Positions 15,339-25,300 of a stretch of 64,000 nt of DNA are shown here, piece after piece. The first letter of the stretch is position 1. Every line of letters starts with the position of its first letter. The position numbers were made by a program, and so were the translations under genes. Under the pieces are notes generated by a model that had not been told where the DNA came from, searched no databases, and was given only the letters and a program-made list of their open reading frames with translations. Origin of the DNA: Nocardioides gilvus (GTDB lineage Bacteria > Actinomycetota > Actinomycetes > Propionibacteriales > Nocardioidaceae); contig NZ_QHKY01000004.1 of assembly GCF_003194605.1 (NCBI RefSeq), positions 62,001 to 126,000 of the forward strand, read 5' to 3'.

Positions 15339-16388
15339 ATGACGACGACAACGCCCGCCCTGGTGGCGGACACTGCAGGTGCCCCCTTCGTCCAGCGTCT
15401 CGTGGAGCGTCGGGAGGTGGGGGCGAACGACGTGGCGATCGACGTGAAGTTCGCCGGCATCTGCCACAGCGACATTCACCAGGTGCGGGAGGAGTGGGGC
15501 TCGGCGATCTTCCCGATGGTGCCCGGCCACGAAGTGGCTGGGATCGTCTCGGCGGTGGGCGCTGACGTGACCGCGTTCAAGGTGGGCGACCGGGTCGGTG
15601 TGGGTTGCATGGTCGACAGTTGTGGTGAGTGCGAGTTCTGCCTCGACGGCTTCGAGCAGCACTGCACCCGCGGCGCCGTGATGACGTACAACGGTCTCGG
15701 GTACGACGGAGAGCCGACGCTGGGCGGGTACTCACAGTCATTGGTCGTCTCCGAGCGCTTCGCCTGCCCGATCCCCGAAGGCATCTCCTTGGCGGAGGCT
15801 GCCCCGTTGCTCTGCGCCGGCATCACGACCTACTCGCCGCTGCGTCGCTGGGGCGTGGGTCCGGGATCGAAGGTTGCCGTGATCGGGATGGGCGGTCTGG
15901 GCCACATGGGTGTGAAGATCGCCCACGCCATGGGTGCCGAGGTCACGGTGCTCTCACGCAGCCTCGCCAAGGCCGACGACTCCCGCGCGCTCGGCGCGAC
16001 CGACCACCTGGCGACCTCTGACAAGGACGCCCTGAAGGCCAGGTCCAGCTACTTCGACGTCATCCTCAACACGGTGAGCGCCGACCTGGACATGGGGACG
16101 TACCTGCGCCTGGTGAAGCCGCGGGGAGTCTTCGTCAGTGTGGGTCTGCCTACCGAGCCCTACTCGGTGCGTCCGGGTGCCTTGATCGGCACCAGCAAGG
16201 TCATGGCCGGCTCCAACATCGGTGGCATCCCCGAAACCGTCGAGATGCTCCAGTTCTGTGCCGACCACGGCTTCGGCGCGACCGTCGAGACGATCAACGC
16301 CGACGAGGTCGATGCGGCGTACGAGAAGGTGGTGGCCGGCGAGGTTCGCTACCGGTACGTCATCGACGTCTCCACCATCTCGGCCTGA
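15339..16388 (+). CDS. Zinc-dependent NAD(P) alcohol dehydrogenase (YahK/CAD type)
   Basis: 349 aa. Medium-chain dehydrogenase with catalytic zinc ligands in GICHSD and PGHEVAG, four structural zinc cysteines in the DSCGECEFCLDG...C region, and a Rossmann motif IGMGGLGHMGVK. The YNGLGYDGEPTLGGY segment is typical of the cinnamyl-alcohol/aldehyde reductase group (YahK, AdhC), which mostly reduces aldehydes with NADPH. A likely terminator hairpin follows. Not in an operon, so the physiological substrate cannot be inferred. Confidence 0.9.
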   Translation: MTTTTPALVADTAGAPFVQRLVERREVGANDVAIDVKFAGICHSDIHQVREEWGSAIFPMVPGHEVAGIVSAVGADVTAFKVGDRVGVGCMVDSCGECEFCLDGFEQHCTRGAVMTYNGLGYDGEPTLGGYSQSLVVSERFACPIPEGISLAEAAPLLCAGITTYSPLRRWGVGPGSKVAVIGMGGLGHMGVKIAHAMGAEVTVLSRSLAKADDSRALGATDHLATSDKDALKARSSYFDVILNTVSADLDMGTYLRLVKPRGVFVSVGLPTEPYSVRPGALIGTSKVMAGSNIGGIPETVEMLQFCADHGFGATVETINADEVDAAYEKVVAGEVRYRYVIDVSTISA

Positions 16389-16400
16389 CGTACGCCCGGC

Positions 16401-16421
16401 CGACTCACGAGGAGTGAGTCG
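16401..16421 (+). terminator. Hairpin after alcohol dehydrogenase gene
   Basis: CGACTCAC and GTGAGTCG form an 8-bp perfect stem with a 5-base loop, 13 bases after the stop codon. No U tract. Confidence 0.5.
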
Positions 16422-16446
16422 CCCTCGTTCGGGGTACGTCGCCTCC

Positions 16447-17115
16447 ATGGATGTCTCTCGCCAGTTGACCCAGGCCGCCCACCCGCTCGTCGCCGGGGTC
16501 ACCCGCGCCGGGGGGTGGGCGCTGGCGCTGGCGACCGCCGGCGTGGCAGCGGCGCGTCCCGCACGAAAGCCGCTGCATCCGCGCGGCCAGGTCTGGGAAG
16601 GCGTTCTCACCCGCCACGGCTCGGGTGACCAGCCCACCGGAGTCGGCTGGTTGGACGAGCCGGGCAGGGACGACGCCACCGTCCGGATCTCGGCCGCGAT
16701 CGGACTCCCCACGGCACTTCCTGACATCCACGGGTTGGCGATCAGGCTGCAGCAACCGGAGGGCGAAGCCGACATCCTCCTGGCCACGACGGGCACTGCG
16801 CCAGGGCTGCGTCACGTACTGCGATTCACCCGATCACCCACCACCAACGCCCACACGACGCTGCTGCCCTACCGCAGTCCGGTGGGGCCCCTGCTCTTCG
16901 CGGCGACTCCGAGGGGCGAGCGCCGGTTCGACCTCGCCCACGCGATCGGCTCGGGACCGTGGCAGGTGTTCGCCCACCTGGACCTGGTCCGGCGTGTCGA
17001 GGCCGAGATCTCCTACGACCCGCTGCTCAACCCTCCCGAAGGACTCGAGAACTACCCGTGGGTGAGCCGACTGCGGGCGCCGGCCTACAGGACGGCTCGT
17101 CGGAGCCGAGGATGA
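16447..17115 (+). CDS. Conserved actinobacterial protein of unknown function, possible catalase-like fold
   Basis: 222 aa from ATG 16447; the open frame begins earlier inside the adh gene but has no support there. An N-terminal moderately hydrophobic stretch (about 22-36) is followed by a soluble domain. The segment PDIHGLAIRLQQPEGEADILL recalls the heme-side beta strand of catalases (the RGFA-x-KFY region), but I cannot point to a heme-ligating tyrosine. Homologues are sometimes labelled phosphodiesterase without evidence. Function left open. Convergent with prfC, 21 bases away. Confidence 0.6.
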   Translation: MDVSRQLTQAAHPLVAGVTRAGGWALALATAGVAAARPARKPLHPRGQVWEGVLTRHGSGDQPTGVGWLDEPGRDDATVRISAAIGLPTALPDIHGLAIRLQQPEGEADILLATTGTAPGLRHVLRFTRSPTTNAHTTLLPYRSPVGPLLFAATPRGERRFDLAHAIGSGPWQVFAHLDLVRRVEAEISYDPLLNPPEGLENYPWVSRLRAPAYRTARRSRG

Positions 17116-17125
17116 GGCCGGGAGC

Positions 17126-17143
17126 CGTCTGAGCGATCAGACG
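17126..17143. terminator. Small hairpin between convergent genes
   Basis: CGTCTGA and TCAGACG form a 7-bp stem with loop GCGA. It overlaps the prfC stop codon and could terminate both converging units. Confidence 0.4.
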
Positions 17144-18702
17144 CCGCCGGCGGGCAGCGCCTCGAGCATGATCTCCGGGTTGTCGCGCGCCGTGACGTTC
17201 GCTCGCCACTGGTCGACGAAGAGCGCGAGGTGGGATCCGTCGCTGCGCTGCAACACCTCGACCCCTCGTACGCCGGCCAGGGCGGTGGCGCCGGTCGCGT
17301 CCGTACGGCGGGCGACCTTGTAGTCGAGACGACTCAGCCGGATGGGGGAGTTGAACTCGTTGGCCATCCGGTCCTCGACCACCTCGAACTGCATCGGCCC
17401 CACTGCTGCCAGCACCGGGCTCTGGTCGCCGCGCAGGTCGGAGCGCAGGACCTGGACCACACCTTCCTGGTCAAGTTGCTCGATGCCGCGGCGGAACTGC
17501 TTGTAACGACCGATGTCGCGCGCGGAGGCGGCCATGAAGTGCTCGGGAGCGAAAGACGGGACCGGGGGGAACTCGATCGGATCACCGACGTAGACGGTGT
17601 CGCCCACCCGCAGCGCCTGGGCGTTGACGAAGCCGATGATGTCGCCCGGCTCGGCGTACTCCACCGAAGTCGTCTCCCGGCCGAAGACCGCCTGGGCGAA
17701 CTTCGTGGCGAAGGGTCGTCCCGATCCGGCGTGGGTGACCACCATGCCGCGCTCGAAGGTGCCCGAGACGACTCGGGCGTAGGCGAGACGGTCACGGTGG
17801 GCGTTGTTCATGCCCGACTGCACCTTGAACACGAAGGCGCTGAAGTCGTCCTGGGGTTCGCGCACAGAGCCGTCGACCCCCAGCGTCGGGCTGGGACCCG
17901 GGGCCAGCTCGAGCAGCAGGTCCAGCAGCTGTGCGACGCCGAAGTTCTGCAGAGCCGAGGCGAACATCACCGGAGTGGTCTCTCCAGCGAGGAAGCGGTC
18001 CTGGTCGTGGTCTGCGCCGTCGAGGGAGAGCAACTCGTGCTCCTCGACCGCGTCTGCCCACACCTGGGCGTCGTTCTCGTCGACCTCGTCGGGCGCGAGA
18101 CGCTGCTCCGGCGCCCGAGTTGCGCCACCGGCGGTACGGGTGTACTTGATGAAGTCCCCGCTGCGCCGGTCCAGGACGCCCCGGAAGTCGCCGGCCTCGC
18201 CCACGGGCCAGGTCAACGGCGTCGGGCGGAGCTTGATCTCCTTCTCGATGAGATCCATCAGTTCGAGAGCAGAGAGGCCCGGGCGGTCCCACTTGTTGAT
18301 CACCGTGATGACCGGGATCCCGCGCAGAGCGCAGACCTTGAAGAGTTTGAGCGTCTGCGGCTCCAGGCCTTTACCGGCATCGACGAGCATGACGGCGGAG
18401 TCGACGGCGGAGAGGACCCGGTAGGTGTCCTCGGAGAAGTCACTGTGGCCGGGAGTGTCAACCAGGTTGATCACGTGGTCGTGGTAGACGAACTGGAGGG
18501 CGGCAGAGGTGATTGAGATCCCTCGGGCCTTCTCCATCGCCATCCAGTCGGAGACGGTGGCCCGACGGTCACCCTTGCCGTGCACCGCGCCAGCCTCGGT
18601 GATCACTCGCGCGTGGAGCGCGAGGGCCTCGGTGGTGGTGGACTTACCGGCATCCGGGTGACTGATGACGGCGAACGTACGGCGGGGACGAGTGTCGGAC
18701 AC
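17137..18702 (-). CDS. prfC: Peptide chain release factor 3
   Basis: 521 aa, close to the usual 525-530. Start is GTG 18702; the longer open frame upstream is unlikely because the family begins about ten residues before the P-loop. GTPase motifs: G1 HPDAGKST, switch I region KARGISITS, G3 DTPGHSDFSEDTYR, G4 NKWD. Domains II and III follow. RF3 is the GTPase that recycles RF1/RF2 from the ribosome after termination. No Shine-Dalgarno sequence is obvious. Stand-alone gene. Confidence 0.95.
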   Translation of the reverse strand: MSDTRPRRTFAVISHPDAGKSTTTEALALHARVITEAGAVHGKGDRRATVSDWMAMEKARGISITSAALQFVYHDHVINLVDTPGHSDFSEDTYRVLSAVDSAVMLVDAGKGLEPQTLKLFKVCALRGIPVITVINKWDRPGLSALELMDLIEKEIKLRPTPLTWPVGEAGDFRGVLDRRSGDFIKYTRTAGGATRAPEQRLAPDEVDENDAQVWADAVEEHELLSLDGADHDQDRFLAGETTPVMFASALQNFGVAQLLDLLLELAPGPSPTLGVDGSVREPQDDFSAFVFKVQSGMNNAHRDRLAYARVVSGTFERGMVVTHAGSGRPFATKFAQAVFGRETTSVEYAEPGDIIGFVNAQALRVGDTVYVGDPIEFPPVPSFAPEHFMAASARDIGRYKQFRRGIEQLDQEGVVQVLRSDLRGDQSPVLAAVGPMQFEVVEDRMANEFNSPIRLSRLDYKVARRTDATGATALAGVRGVEVLQRSDGSHLALFVDQWRANVTARDNPEIMLEALPAGGV

Positions 18703-18754
18703 GCCCGCGACTTTACGTGGAGAGGCTCCCTCCCCACGATTCCGACGAGTCGCT

Positions 18755-19906
18755 TCAGCCGTCGCACAGGCCGGTGGCCCGGCTCGAGCCCTGTGCAGGG
18801 TTGCTTTCGCGGGAGGGATGCGCGGTGTCGCCCGGCGTGGGTTCGCGCCGTCCGGGTGGGCGCTGTGCGCTGATGCTGTCGCTCTCGAACCGCGCACCGA
18901 GGGGGCGGTCGTGACGAATCCGGTCCCACAGGTCGGCGGCGTCGGGGGCCCACTGCAGTCGGTTCGGGTTCGGTGGGTAGTCCTCGATCGGCACCGTGAT
19001 GAAGCGGATGTCATCGAGCCCGGTCTCCCGGAATTCAAGCGCCAGGCTGACCAGGGAGGACAGACTGGCCAGCCCTTCGTCGAGGTGGAGTGAAGCAGTG
19101 GCCGCGGAGAGGAAGCCGTAGAGCTGGTCCGGCCTCGTGAGTGTGCCGGACGAGAAGACCTTGTTGATCAGCGAAGCGATGAAGGCCTGGTTGCGTTTCA
19201 TCCTCCCGAGGTCACCGGTGACCGAGAGTTGGTAACGCTCCCGCACGTAGTCCAGGGCCAGATCGCCCTTCAGGACCTGGGTGCCGGCACTCAGGAAGAT
19301 GTCGTGCTCCGGGTCATTGACCTCGGTGGGGATGCACACCTCGACGCCACCGACCGCATCCACCATGTCCACGAAGCCGTTGAAGTCGACGAGCACGGTG
19401 TGGTGGATCCGTACGTCGGTGAGGGACTCGACCATCTGGACCATGCAACTGGCGCCACCGACAGTCAGCGCCTCGTTGAACATGGCGGGAGACCGGGCCG
19501 GCTGAGCGGGCCCGTCATCGCGCACACACTCAGGTCGGGCCACCATCGCATCGCGCGGAAGGCTGATGCCGTAGGCGTCCTTGCGATCACCGGACACGTG
19601 CAACAGCATCGTCATGTCCGCCCCGAGGCTGCCGGCCTCTTCGTCGATCGCGTTCGCGCCGCTGCGGTCGTCCGAGCCGATCACGAGGATGTTGAGCGGA
19701 CCGGACGCGCCGGAGGCGCTGGGCTCGTCGGGACGCTCCACTCCTTCCGGGACCGACGGGAGGGTGGAGAGGTTGCGATCGAGGCGGTTGTAGAGAACTG
19801 CCACCGACACGCCGGTGACGAGGGCGAGCACCAGTTGCGAGATGACGATGACGCGCAGGACCGTTCGGCGAGACTCGGAGGACGCCGGACCTGGGATCTG
19901 GGGCAC
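18755..19906 (-). CDS. LytR-CpsA-Psr family cell-wall glycopolymer ligase
   Basis: 383 aa from a GTG with AGGA upstream. One N-terminal membrane helix (about 15-38) anchors an extracytoplasmic LCP domain (about 70-270). Conserved parts are LVIGSDDRSG, the acidic/Arg motif SLPRDAMV, and the Arg-rich DYVRERYQL...GDLGRMKRNQ that binds the polyprenyl pyrophosphate. LCP enzymes move teichoic acid, arabinogalactan or capsule chains from lipid carrier to peptidoglycan. The C-terminal 50 residues are Pro/Arg-rich and disordered. It lies upstream of prfC with 52 bases between and probably has its own promoter. Confidence 0.92.
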   Translation of the reverse strand: MPQIPGPASSESRRTVLRVIVISQLVLALVTGVSVAVLYNRLDRNLSTLPSVPEGVERPDEPSASGASGPLNILVIGSDDRSGANAIDEEAGSLGADMTMLLHVSGDRKDAYGISLPRDAMVARPECVRDDGPAQPARSPAMFNEALTVGGASCMVQMVESLTDVRIHHTVLVDFNGFVDMVDAVGGVEVCIPTEVNDPEHDIFLSAGTQVLKGDLALDYVRERYQLSVTGDLGRMKRNQAFIASLINKVFSSGTLTRPDQLYGFLSAATASLHLDEGLASLSSLVSLALEFRETGLDDIRFITVPIEDYPPNPNRLQWAPDAADLWDRIRHDRPLGARFESDSISAQRPPGRREPTPGDTAHPSRESNPAQGSSRATGLCDG

Positions 19907-19963
19907 GGCGGAGATCCTCGCACGCCGTGGCGCACGAGACGTCCCGACTGCCCAGGCCGGGCC

Positions 19964-21523
19964 TCAGTCGGTGGGTGGTTGCTCCTCGTCGCCGGTGACC
20001 GGCGCCATCAGGTGCTCGAGCTCGTTCTGCAACGTCGTCCCCAACTCGCCCCATCCGCGGTGGTAGCCGTAGACGTCCCGCAACGAGGCGGTCGAGCGGG
20101 TGCCGTCGGCCAGGTCGATGTCGTCGGGCGAGATCAGGCTGGGGTGCACCACACCTACGGCTTCGGAGACCTTCAACAGGTCACGGCGCAGGGCGAGGAT
20201 GTAGTTGGCCGCGCGCTCGGACTTGAGCGTGGGGTCGAGTCCGCGGGCCAACCGGGCGTTCTGGGTGGCGACCCCCGTGGGACAACGGTCGGTGTGACAC
20301 TTCTGGGCCTGGATGCACCCGATGGCGAGCATCGCCTCGCGACCGACGTTGACCATGTCCACCCCCAGTGCGAAGGCGATCACGGCGTTCTCCGGGAGAC
20401 CCAGCTTGCCGGCCCCGATGAAGGTCACGTCGTCGGCGAGTCCCGCCGCTGCGAATCTCTTGTAGACCTCGGTGAAGCCGATCCGGAACGGGTAGGCCAC
20501 GGAATCGGCGAAGACCAGGGGAGCGGCGCCCGTGCCGCCTTCACCACCATCGATCGTGACGAAGTCGACCCCGCGATCACCCGAAGCCATCTGCTCGACC
20601 AGCTCGTCCCAGAAGCCCAGGTCGCCGACCGCCGACTTGATGCCGACGGGCAGACCGGTCTCGGCCGCCAGCAGCTCCACGAAGTCGAGCATGGAGTCGA
20701 CGTCACCGAAGACCTCGTGCCGGCTGGGCGAGGCGCAGTCCTGTCCGACGGGGATGCCACGGATCTCAGCGATCTCGTGAGTCACCTTTGCTGCAGGCAG
20801 CATCCCGCCGAGTCCGGGTTTGGCTCCTTGCGACAGTTTGATCTCCAGGGCGCGCACCGGGGCGGAACTGACCAGTGTCTTGAGGCGCTCGAGGTCGAAG
20901 TGGCCCTCCTCGTCCCGGCACCCGAAGTAGGAGGTGCCGATCTGGAAGATCAGGTCACCTCCGTTGCGGTGGTAGGGGGAGAGCGCGCCTTCGCCGGTGT
21001 TCTGCAGGACACCGGTCGCGGCGGCGCCACGGTTGAGCGCCTCGACGGCTGCGCTGGAGAGGGAGCCGAAGCTCATGGCCGAGATGTTGACGACCGACCC
21101 GGGACGGAAGGCGTGCCGACGCCCCCGGGCGGCCCCGAGGACCTTCGCAGAGGGCAGGGGCACACCCTCCTGGGAGTGACGACCGGTCGCGGCACCGGAT
21201 CCGGCGAAGGTGCGGTGCTTGATCACGGGCTGTCCCGTGACGTTCTCGACGTCGTTGTCGGTGCCGAAACCGAAGTAGGAGTTCTCGCCCTTCGAGGAGG
21301 CGTACACCCAACTTCGCTGGTCACGACTGAAGGGTCTCTCCTCGTCGTTGGAGGTCACGATGTACTGCCGCAACTCGGGACCGAAGCGTTCCACCACGAA
21401 CCTCAGGTGGCCCACGATCGGGAAGTTGCGGACGATCGCGTGCTGGCGCTGGACCAGGTCGTGGACGGTCACGACACCGAGTGCGGCACCCCCTGCAGCG
21501 GCAATTCGTGCCCACGGTTTCAT
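19964..21523 (-). CDS. FMN-binding glutamate-synthase-like oxidoreductase (stand-alone GltB central domain)
   Basis: 519 aa from ATG 21523 (GGAG nine bases upstream; an in-frame GTG lies 18 bases earlier). A hydrophobic N-terminal helix (about 6-18) is followed by the GltB FMN/TIM-barrel domain: AMSFGSLS, KLSQGAKPG, TIDGGEGGTGAAP, and a cysteine cluster CIQAQKCHTDRCPTG that would bind an iron-sulfur cluster. It lacks the glutaminase and C-terminal beta-helix domains of true glutamate synthase. Homologues are widespread membrane-associated proteins whose substrate is not settled. It is downstream of a PepSY lipoprotein gene on the same strand, separated by a hairpin. Confidence 0.87.
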   Translation of the reverse strand: MKPWARIAAAGGAALGVVTVHDLVQRQHAIVRNFPIVGHLRFVVERFGPELRQYIVTSNDEERPFSRDQRSWVYASSKGENSYFGFGTDNDVENVTGQPVIKHRTFAGSGAATGRHSQEGVPLPSAKVLGAARGRRHAFRPGSVVNISAMSFGSLSSAAVEALNRGAAATGVLQNTGEGALSPYHRNGGDLIFQIGTSYFGCRDEEGHFDLERLKTLVSSAPVRALEIKLSQGAKPGLGGMLPAAKVTHEIAEIRGIPVGQDCASPSRHEVFGDVDSMLDFVELLAAETGLPVGIKSAVGDLGFWDELVEQMASGDRGVDFVTIDGGEGGTGAAPLVFADSVAYPFRIGFTEVYKRFAAAGLADDVTFIGAGKLGLPENAVIAFALGVDMVNVGREAMLAIGCIQAQKCHTDRCPTGVATQNARLARGLDPTLKSERAANYILALRRDLLKVSEAVGVVHPSLISPDDIDLADGTRSTASLRDVYGYHRGWGELGTTLQNELEHLMAPVTGDEEQPPTD

Positions 21524-21566
21524 GGTGCTGGTCTCCTTCACTGGGTCAGACGGGTGACACCCGGGA

Positions 21567-21586
21567 GCCGCTCGACGACGAGCGGC
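21567..21586 (-). terminator. Hairpin after PepSY lipoprotein gene
   Basis: GCCGCTCG and CGAGCGGC form a perfect 8-bp stem around a 4-base loop in the short gap between the lipoprotein stop and the FMN oxidoreductase start. Confidence 0.5.
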
Positions 21587-21598
21587 ACCCCGGTGGCG

Positions 21599-22189
21599 TC
21601 AGTCGTCCTGCTCCTGCTTCAGGAGCTCGCCATTGGCGGCGTCGATCTGCACGTCGGTCTCCACGCCGCCCGCCTCGACCACGACGTCCCAGACGACCTT
21701 GCCGCCCTCGCGATCGATGTCCAGGTCGGTCACGGTGCTGTCGGTCACTGCCGCCTGCGCGGCTTCCATCGCCTCTTGGGCTGTGAATGCGGGAGCCCCG
21801 TCGCGGGCCTCGGCGGGCACGTTCTCCGTGCGCTGCTCGATGACGTCGCCGGAGGTGGCATCCACCCAGACCTCAGTGCCGCTGCCGTCGGTGCCACGGA
21901 CGAGGACCTCCCAGCGGAGGGAATCCTCGCGGTCGATGGAGAGCACGTCGCCCGGCACCTCCTCGAGCGCGGCGTCGTGGGCGTCGACGGCGCTCACACC
22001 CGGCGCTGCCGATGGGTCACCGCTCGGAGAGGCCCCCTGCGGGGTCTCGGTGGGCGGCGTCCCGGTGGGGGACGGGGTCCCGTTGGTCGTGTTGGTCTGA
22101 TCGCCGGCGTCATCGCTGCAGCCGCTGACGAGTAGAGCCACAGCAGCCACCGACGCCAAGGACCGGGCAGTGCGGGACGTGAGTTTCAT
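21599..22189 (-). CDS. PepSY-domain lipoprotein
   Basis: 196 aa from ATG 22189 with GGAG upstream. Type II signal peptide with lipobox LVSGC (lipidated Cys24), then a Thr/Pro/Gly-rich linker (about 28-70) and two tandem PepSY domains. Each has the Ala-rich helix and the strand pattern WEVLVRGTDGSGTEVWVDATSG and its counterpart VWDVVVEAGGVETDVQIDAANG. PepSY modules are thought to inhibit proteases or bind ligands at the cell surface. Function not known precisely. It is divergent from putA; their shared upstream region is about 140 bases. Confidence 0.88.
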   Translation of the reverse strand: MKLTSRTARSLASVAAVALLVSGCSDDAGDQTNTTNGTPSPTGTPPTETPQGASPSGDPSAAPGVSAVDAHDAALEEVPGDVLSIDREDSLRWEVLVRGTDGSGTEVWVDATSGDVIEQRTENVPAEARDGAPAFTAQEAMEAAQAAVTDSTVTDLDIDREGGKVVWDVVVEAGGVETDVQIDAANGELLKQEQDD

Positions 22190-22330
22190 GAGAGCTCCGT
22201 TCGTGTGGGTGATCAGTTCTGACCCTGCTCATCGAGGACCCGGTCACCGACCGTGCCGGGAGGGTTCTCAACCGCCCCCACACGTCGCATACTCGGTGGA
22301 CCCGTCCCCTCTGATCGGAGGGCCTCTGTC

Positions 22331-25300
22331 ATGGATACCCCCAAACCGCTGCGGCCAACCACTGACTCGAGCGCAATCGAAGCTGAGGTCGACGACCTGG
22401 TGCGTGCCTGGCTCCTGGCTGCCGAGGATCACCCGGAGGGCCGGGCGCCTCGTCGCCTCGCAGACATCTTGCGCGACCCCGCCGGGCTCAGCTTCGTGGT
22501 CGCCTTCGTGGACACGGTGATCCGACCCCAGGATCCGGGGGTCGCGGCCACCAATCTCCTGCGTCTGTCGAGGAGCGTCCCGCAATCCCTCCCGCTCCAC
22601 CAGCGGGTCGCGCTGAGGGCGGGTGGCCAGGCAGGGCGGGGCATGCCGCGACTGGTCATTCCAGTCGTACGTCTCGCTCTGAGGCGGATGGTCGGACACT
22701 TGGTCGTGGACGCCCGAGACACCCGGTTCACGCGGGTGACCAGGCAGTTGCGTCAGGACGGCGTACGGCTGAACGTGAACCTCCTGGGTGAAGCGGTCCT
22801 CGGGCACGAGGAGGCCGCCCGGCGACTGGAGGGCACACGCCGGTTGTTGGCGCGCGACGACGTGGACCACGTGTCGATCAAGGTCTCGTCGGTGAGCGGT
22901 CCCCATTCACCGTGGGCGCACGACGAGGTGGTGGCCGAGGTCGTCACGGCTCTCACCCCACTCTTCGAGTCGGCGGCAGTGGGTCCGCTCAAACGGATCA
23001 CGCTCGACATGGAGGAGTACCGGGACCTCGAACTCACCTTTGACGTCTTCACCACCCTGCTGGAGCTGCCCGCACTGAAGCACCTCACGGCCGGGATCGT
23101 GCTGCAGGCCTACCTGCCCGACTCCCTGGAGGTGCTGGCCCGGCTCCAGGAGTGGGCGGCCCGACGGCGCCTGGACGGCGGCGCGCCGATCAAGGTGCGT
23201 CTGGTCAAGGGAGCCAACCTCCCGATGGAACGGGTCGACGCCGCGCTGCACGACTGGCCTCTTGCGGTCTGGGGGAGCAAGCAGGAGACCGACACCCATT
23301 ACAAGCGGCTGCTGGACCACGCGTTGCGCCCGGAACACGTCGAGAACGTCCGGATCGGGGTCGCCGGGCACAACCTCTTCGACGTCGCGTACGCCTGGCT
23401 CCTGGCGGGGCGTCGAGGCGTCCGGGAGGCGATCGAGTTCGAGATGCTCCTGGGCATGGCCCCCGGGCAGGCGGAGGCTGTCCGGCGTACGGTCGGAGGC
23501 CTCCTGCTCTACACGCCCGTCGTGCACCCCCGGGAGTTCGACGTGGCCATCTCCTACCTGGTGCGCAGGTTGGAGGAGGGCGCGGGGGCGGAGAACTTCA
23601 TGTCGTCGGTCTTCGAGCTCGCCAGCGACCAGCAGGCGTACGACCGTGAGTTCGCTCGTTTCAAGGCCTCCCTGGCGGGACTCGACACCGAGTCGTCGGG
23701 GCCGAGACGCACCCAGGACAGAGCCCACGACCCTGCCCCCGAGCCGATGGTCAGATTTCGCAACGTCGCCGACACCGACCCGTCCCTGGCGGGCAACCGC
23801 CGCTGGGCGGCGGCCGTGCTCTCGCGCGCGGAGAGGTCACGGGTGGGCGAGGAGACGACGGTCCGCGCGAGCATCGACTCCCGTGCCTCGCTCGAGCGGG
23901 TCATCGTCGACGCGACTGCGGGGGCGGTCGGTTGGGCAGGACGCACGGCCGCGCAGCGAGCGGCGGTGTTGCGCCAGGCCGGCGTGGAGCTCGAGTGCCG
24001 ACGGGCGGAGCTCCTCGAGGTGATGGCTCACGAGTGCGGCAAGACCCTGGACCAGTCGGACCCCGAGGTCTCCGAGGCGATCGACTTCGCCAACTTCTAC
24101 GCGCTCTCCGCCGAGGAACTGGAGCGCGTCGACGGCGCCGTGCCCGTGCCCGTCGAGGTCACCGTGGTGACGCCGCCCTGGAATTTTCCCGTCGCCATCC
24201 CGGCCGGTTCGACCCTGGCGGCTCTGGCGACGGGAAGCGCGGTGGTGCTGAAGCCCGCAGGCGCTGCTCGCAGGTGTGGAGCCGTGCTGGCTGAGGCGCT
24301 GTGGGCAGCCGGTGTGCCCCGTGACGTCCTGCAGCTCGTCAACGTGAGCGAGTCCGACCTCGGCAGCACCCTGGTGGGTGACCCACGTGTCGGTCGGGTC
24401 GTGCTCACCGGGGCGTACGAGACCGCGGAGCTCTTTGCGGGATTCCGGGACGACCTGGTCCTCCTCGCGGAGACCAGTGGCAAGAACGCCATCGTGGTCA
24501 CCCCGCACGCCGACCTGGACCTGGCCGTGCGCGACGTCGTGCGTTCTGCCTTCGGCCATGCGGGCCAGAAGTGCTCGGCCGCCTCACTGGTCATCCTCGT
24601 CGGGTCGGTTGCGACGTCGCGACGGTTTCTCCAGCAGTTGGTCGACGCTGTCACGTCGCTGCGGGTGGGGCCTGCGTGGGACGTCCAGACCGAGATGGGC
24701 CCCTTGATCGGGCCGGCCGGGGGGAAACTGCTCCGCGCTCTCACCACGCTCGAGCCGGGTGAGCGGTGGATGGTGGAGCCCCGCCGTCTCGATGACGAGG
24801 GCCGGCTCTGGAGCCCCGGGGTGAAGGAAGGCGTGACGGGAGGCTCCGTGACCCATCTGGTCGAGTTCTTCGGACCAGTGCTCGGAGTGATGACCGCAGA
24901 GACGTTGGACGAGGCGATCGGTCTCCAGAACCAGGTCGAGTACGGCCTGACGGCTGGCCTGCACTCGCTGGATCCGGACGAGATCCGTCGCTGGATCGAG
25001 TCGGTCGAGGCCGGCAACCTCTACGTCAACCGTGCGACCACCGGAGCCGTGGTCCGGCGCCAGCCGTTCGGCGGGTGGAAGAAGTCCGGGGTCGGGCCGG
25101 GCTTCAAGGCAGGGGGACGCAACCATCTCTTCGGCCTCGTCGACTGGGAGTCGCGACCGGCGGAGCAGAGTGCGCCGTTGAGCCGGACGTCCCGCACGAT
25201 CCTCGCCCTGGGCGAGAGCCTGGGACTCGCTGGCGCGGATCTCGAGTTCCTGCGCCGCTCGCTGGGCAGCGACGCCCAGGCATGGTCAGGCGAGTTCACG

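Noticed and set aside
19229-22135. A 968-codon plus-strand open frame across the LCP, FMN oxidoreductase and PepSY genes
   Set aside because: It is antisense to three well-supported genes, its translation is rich in Arg/Gly/His/Asp without any domain, and long antisense frames are expected at this GC content.
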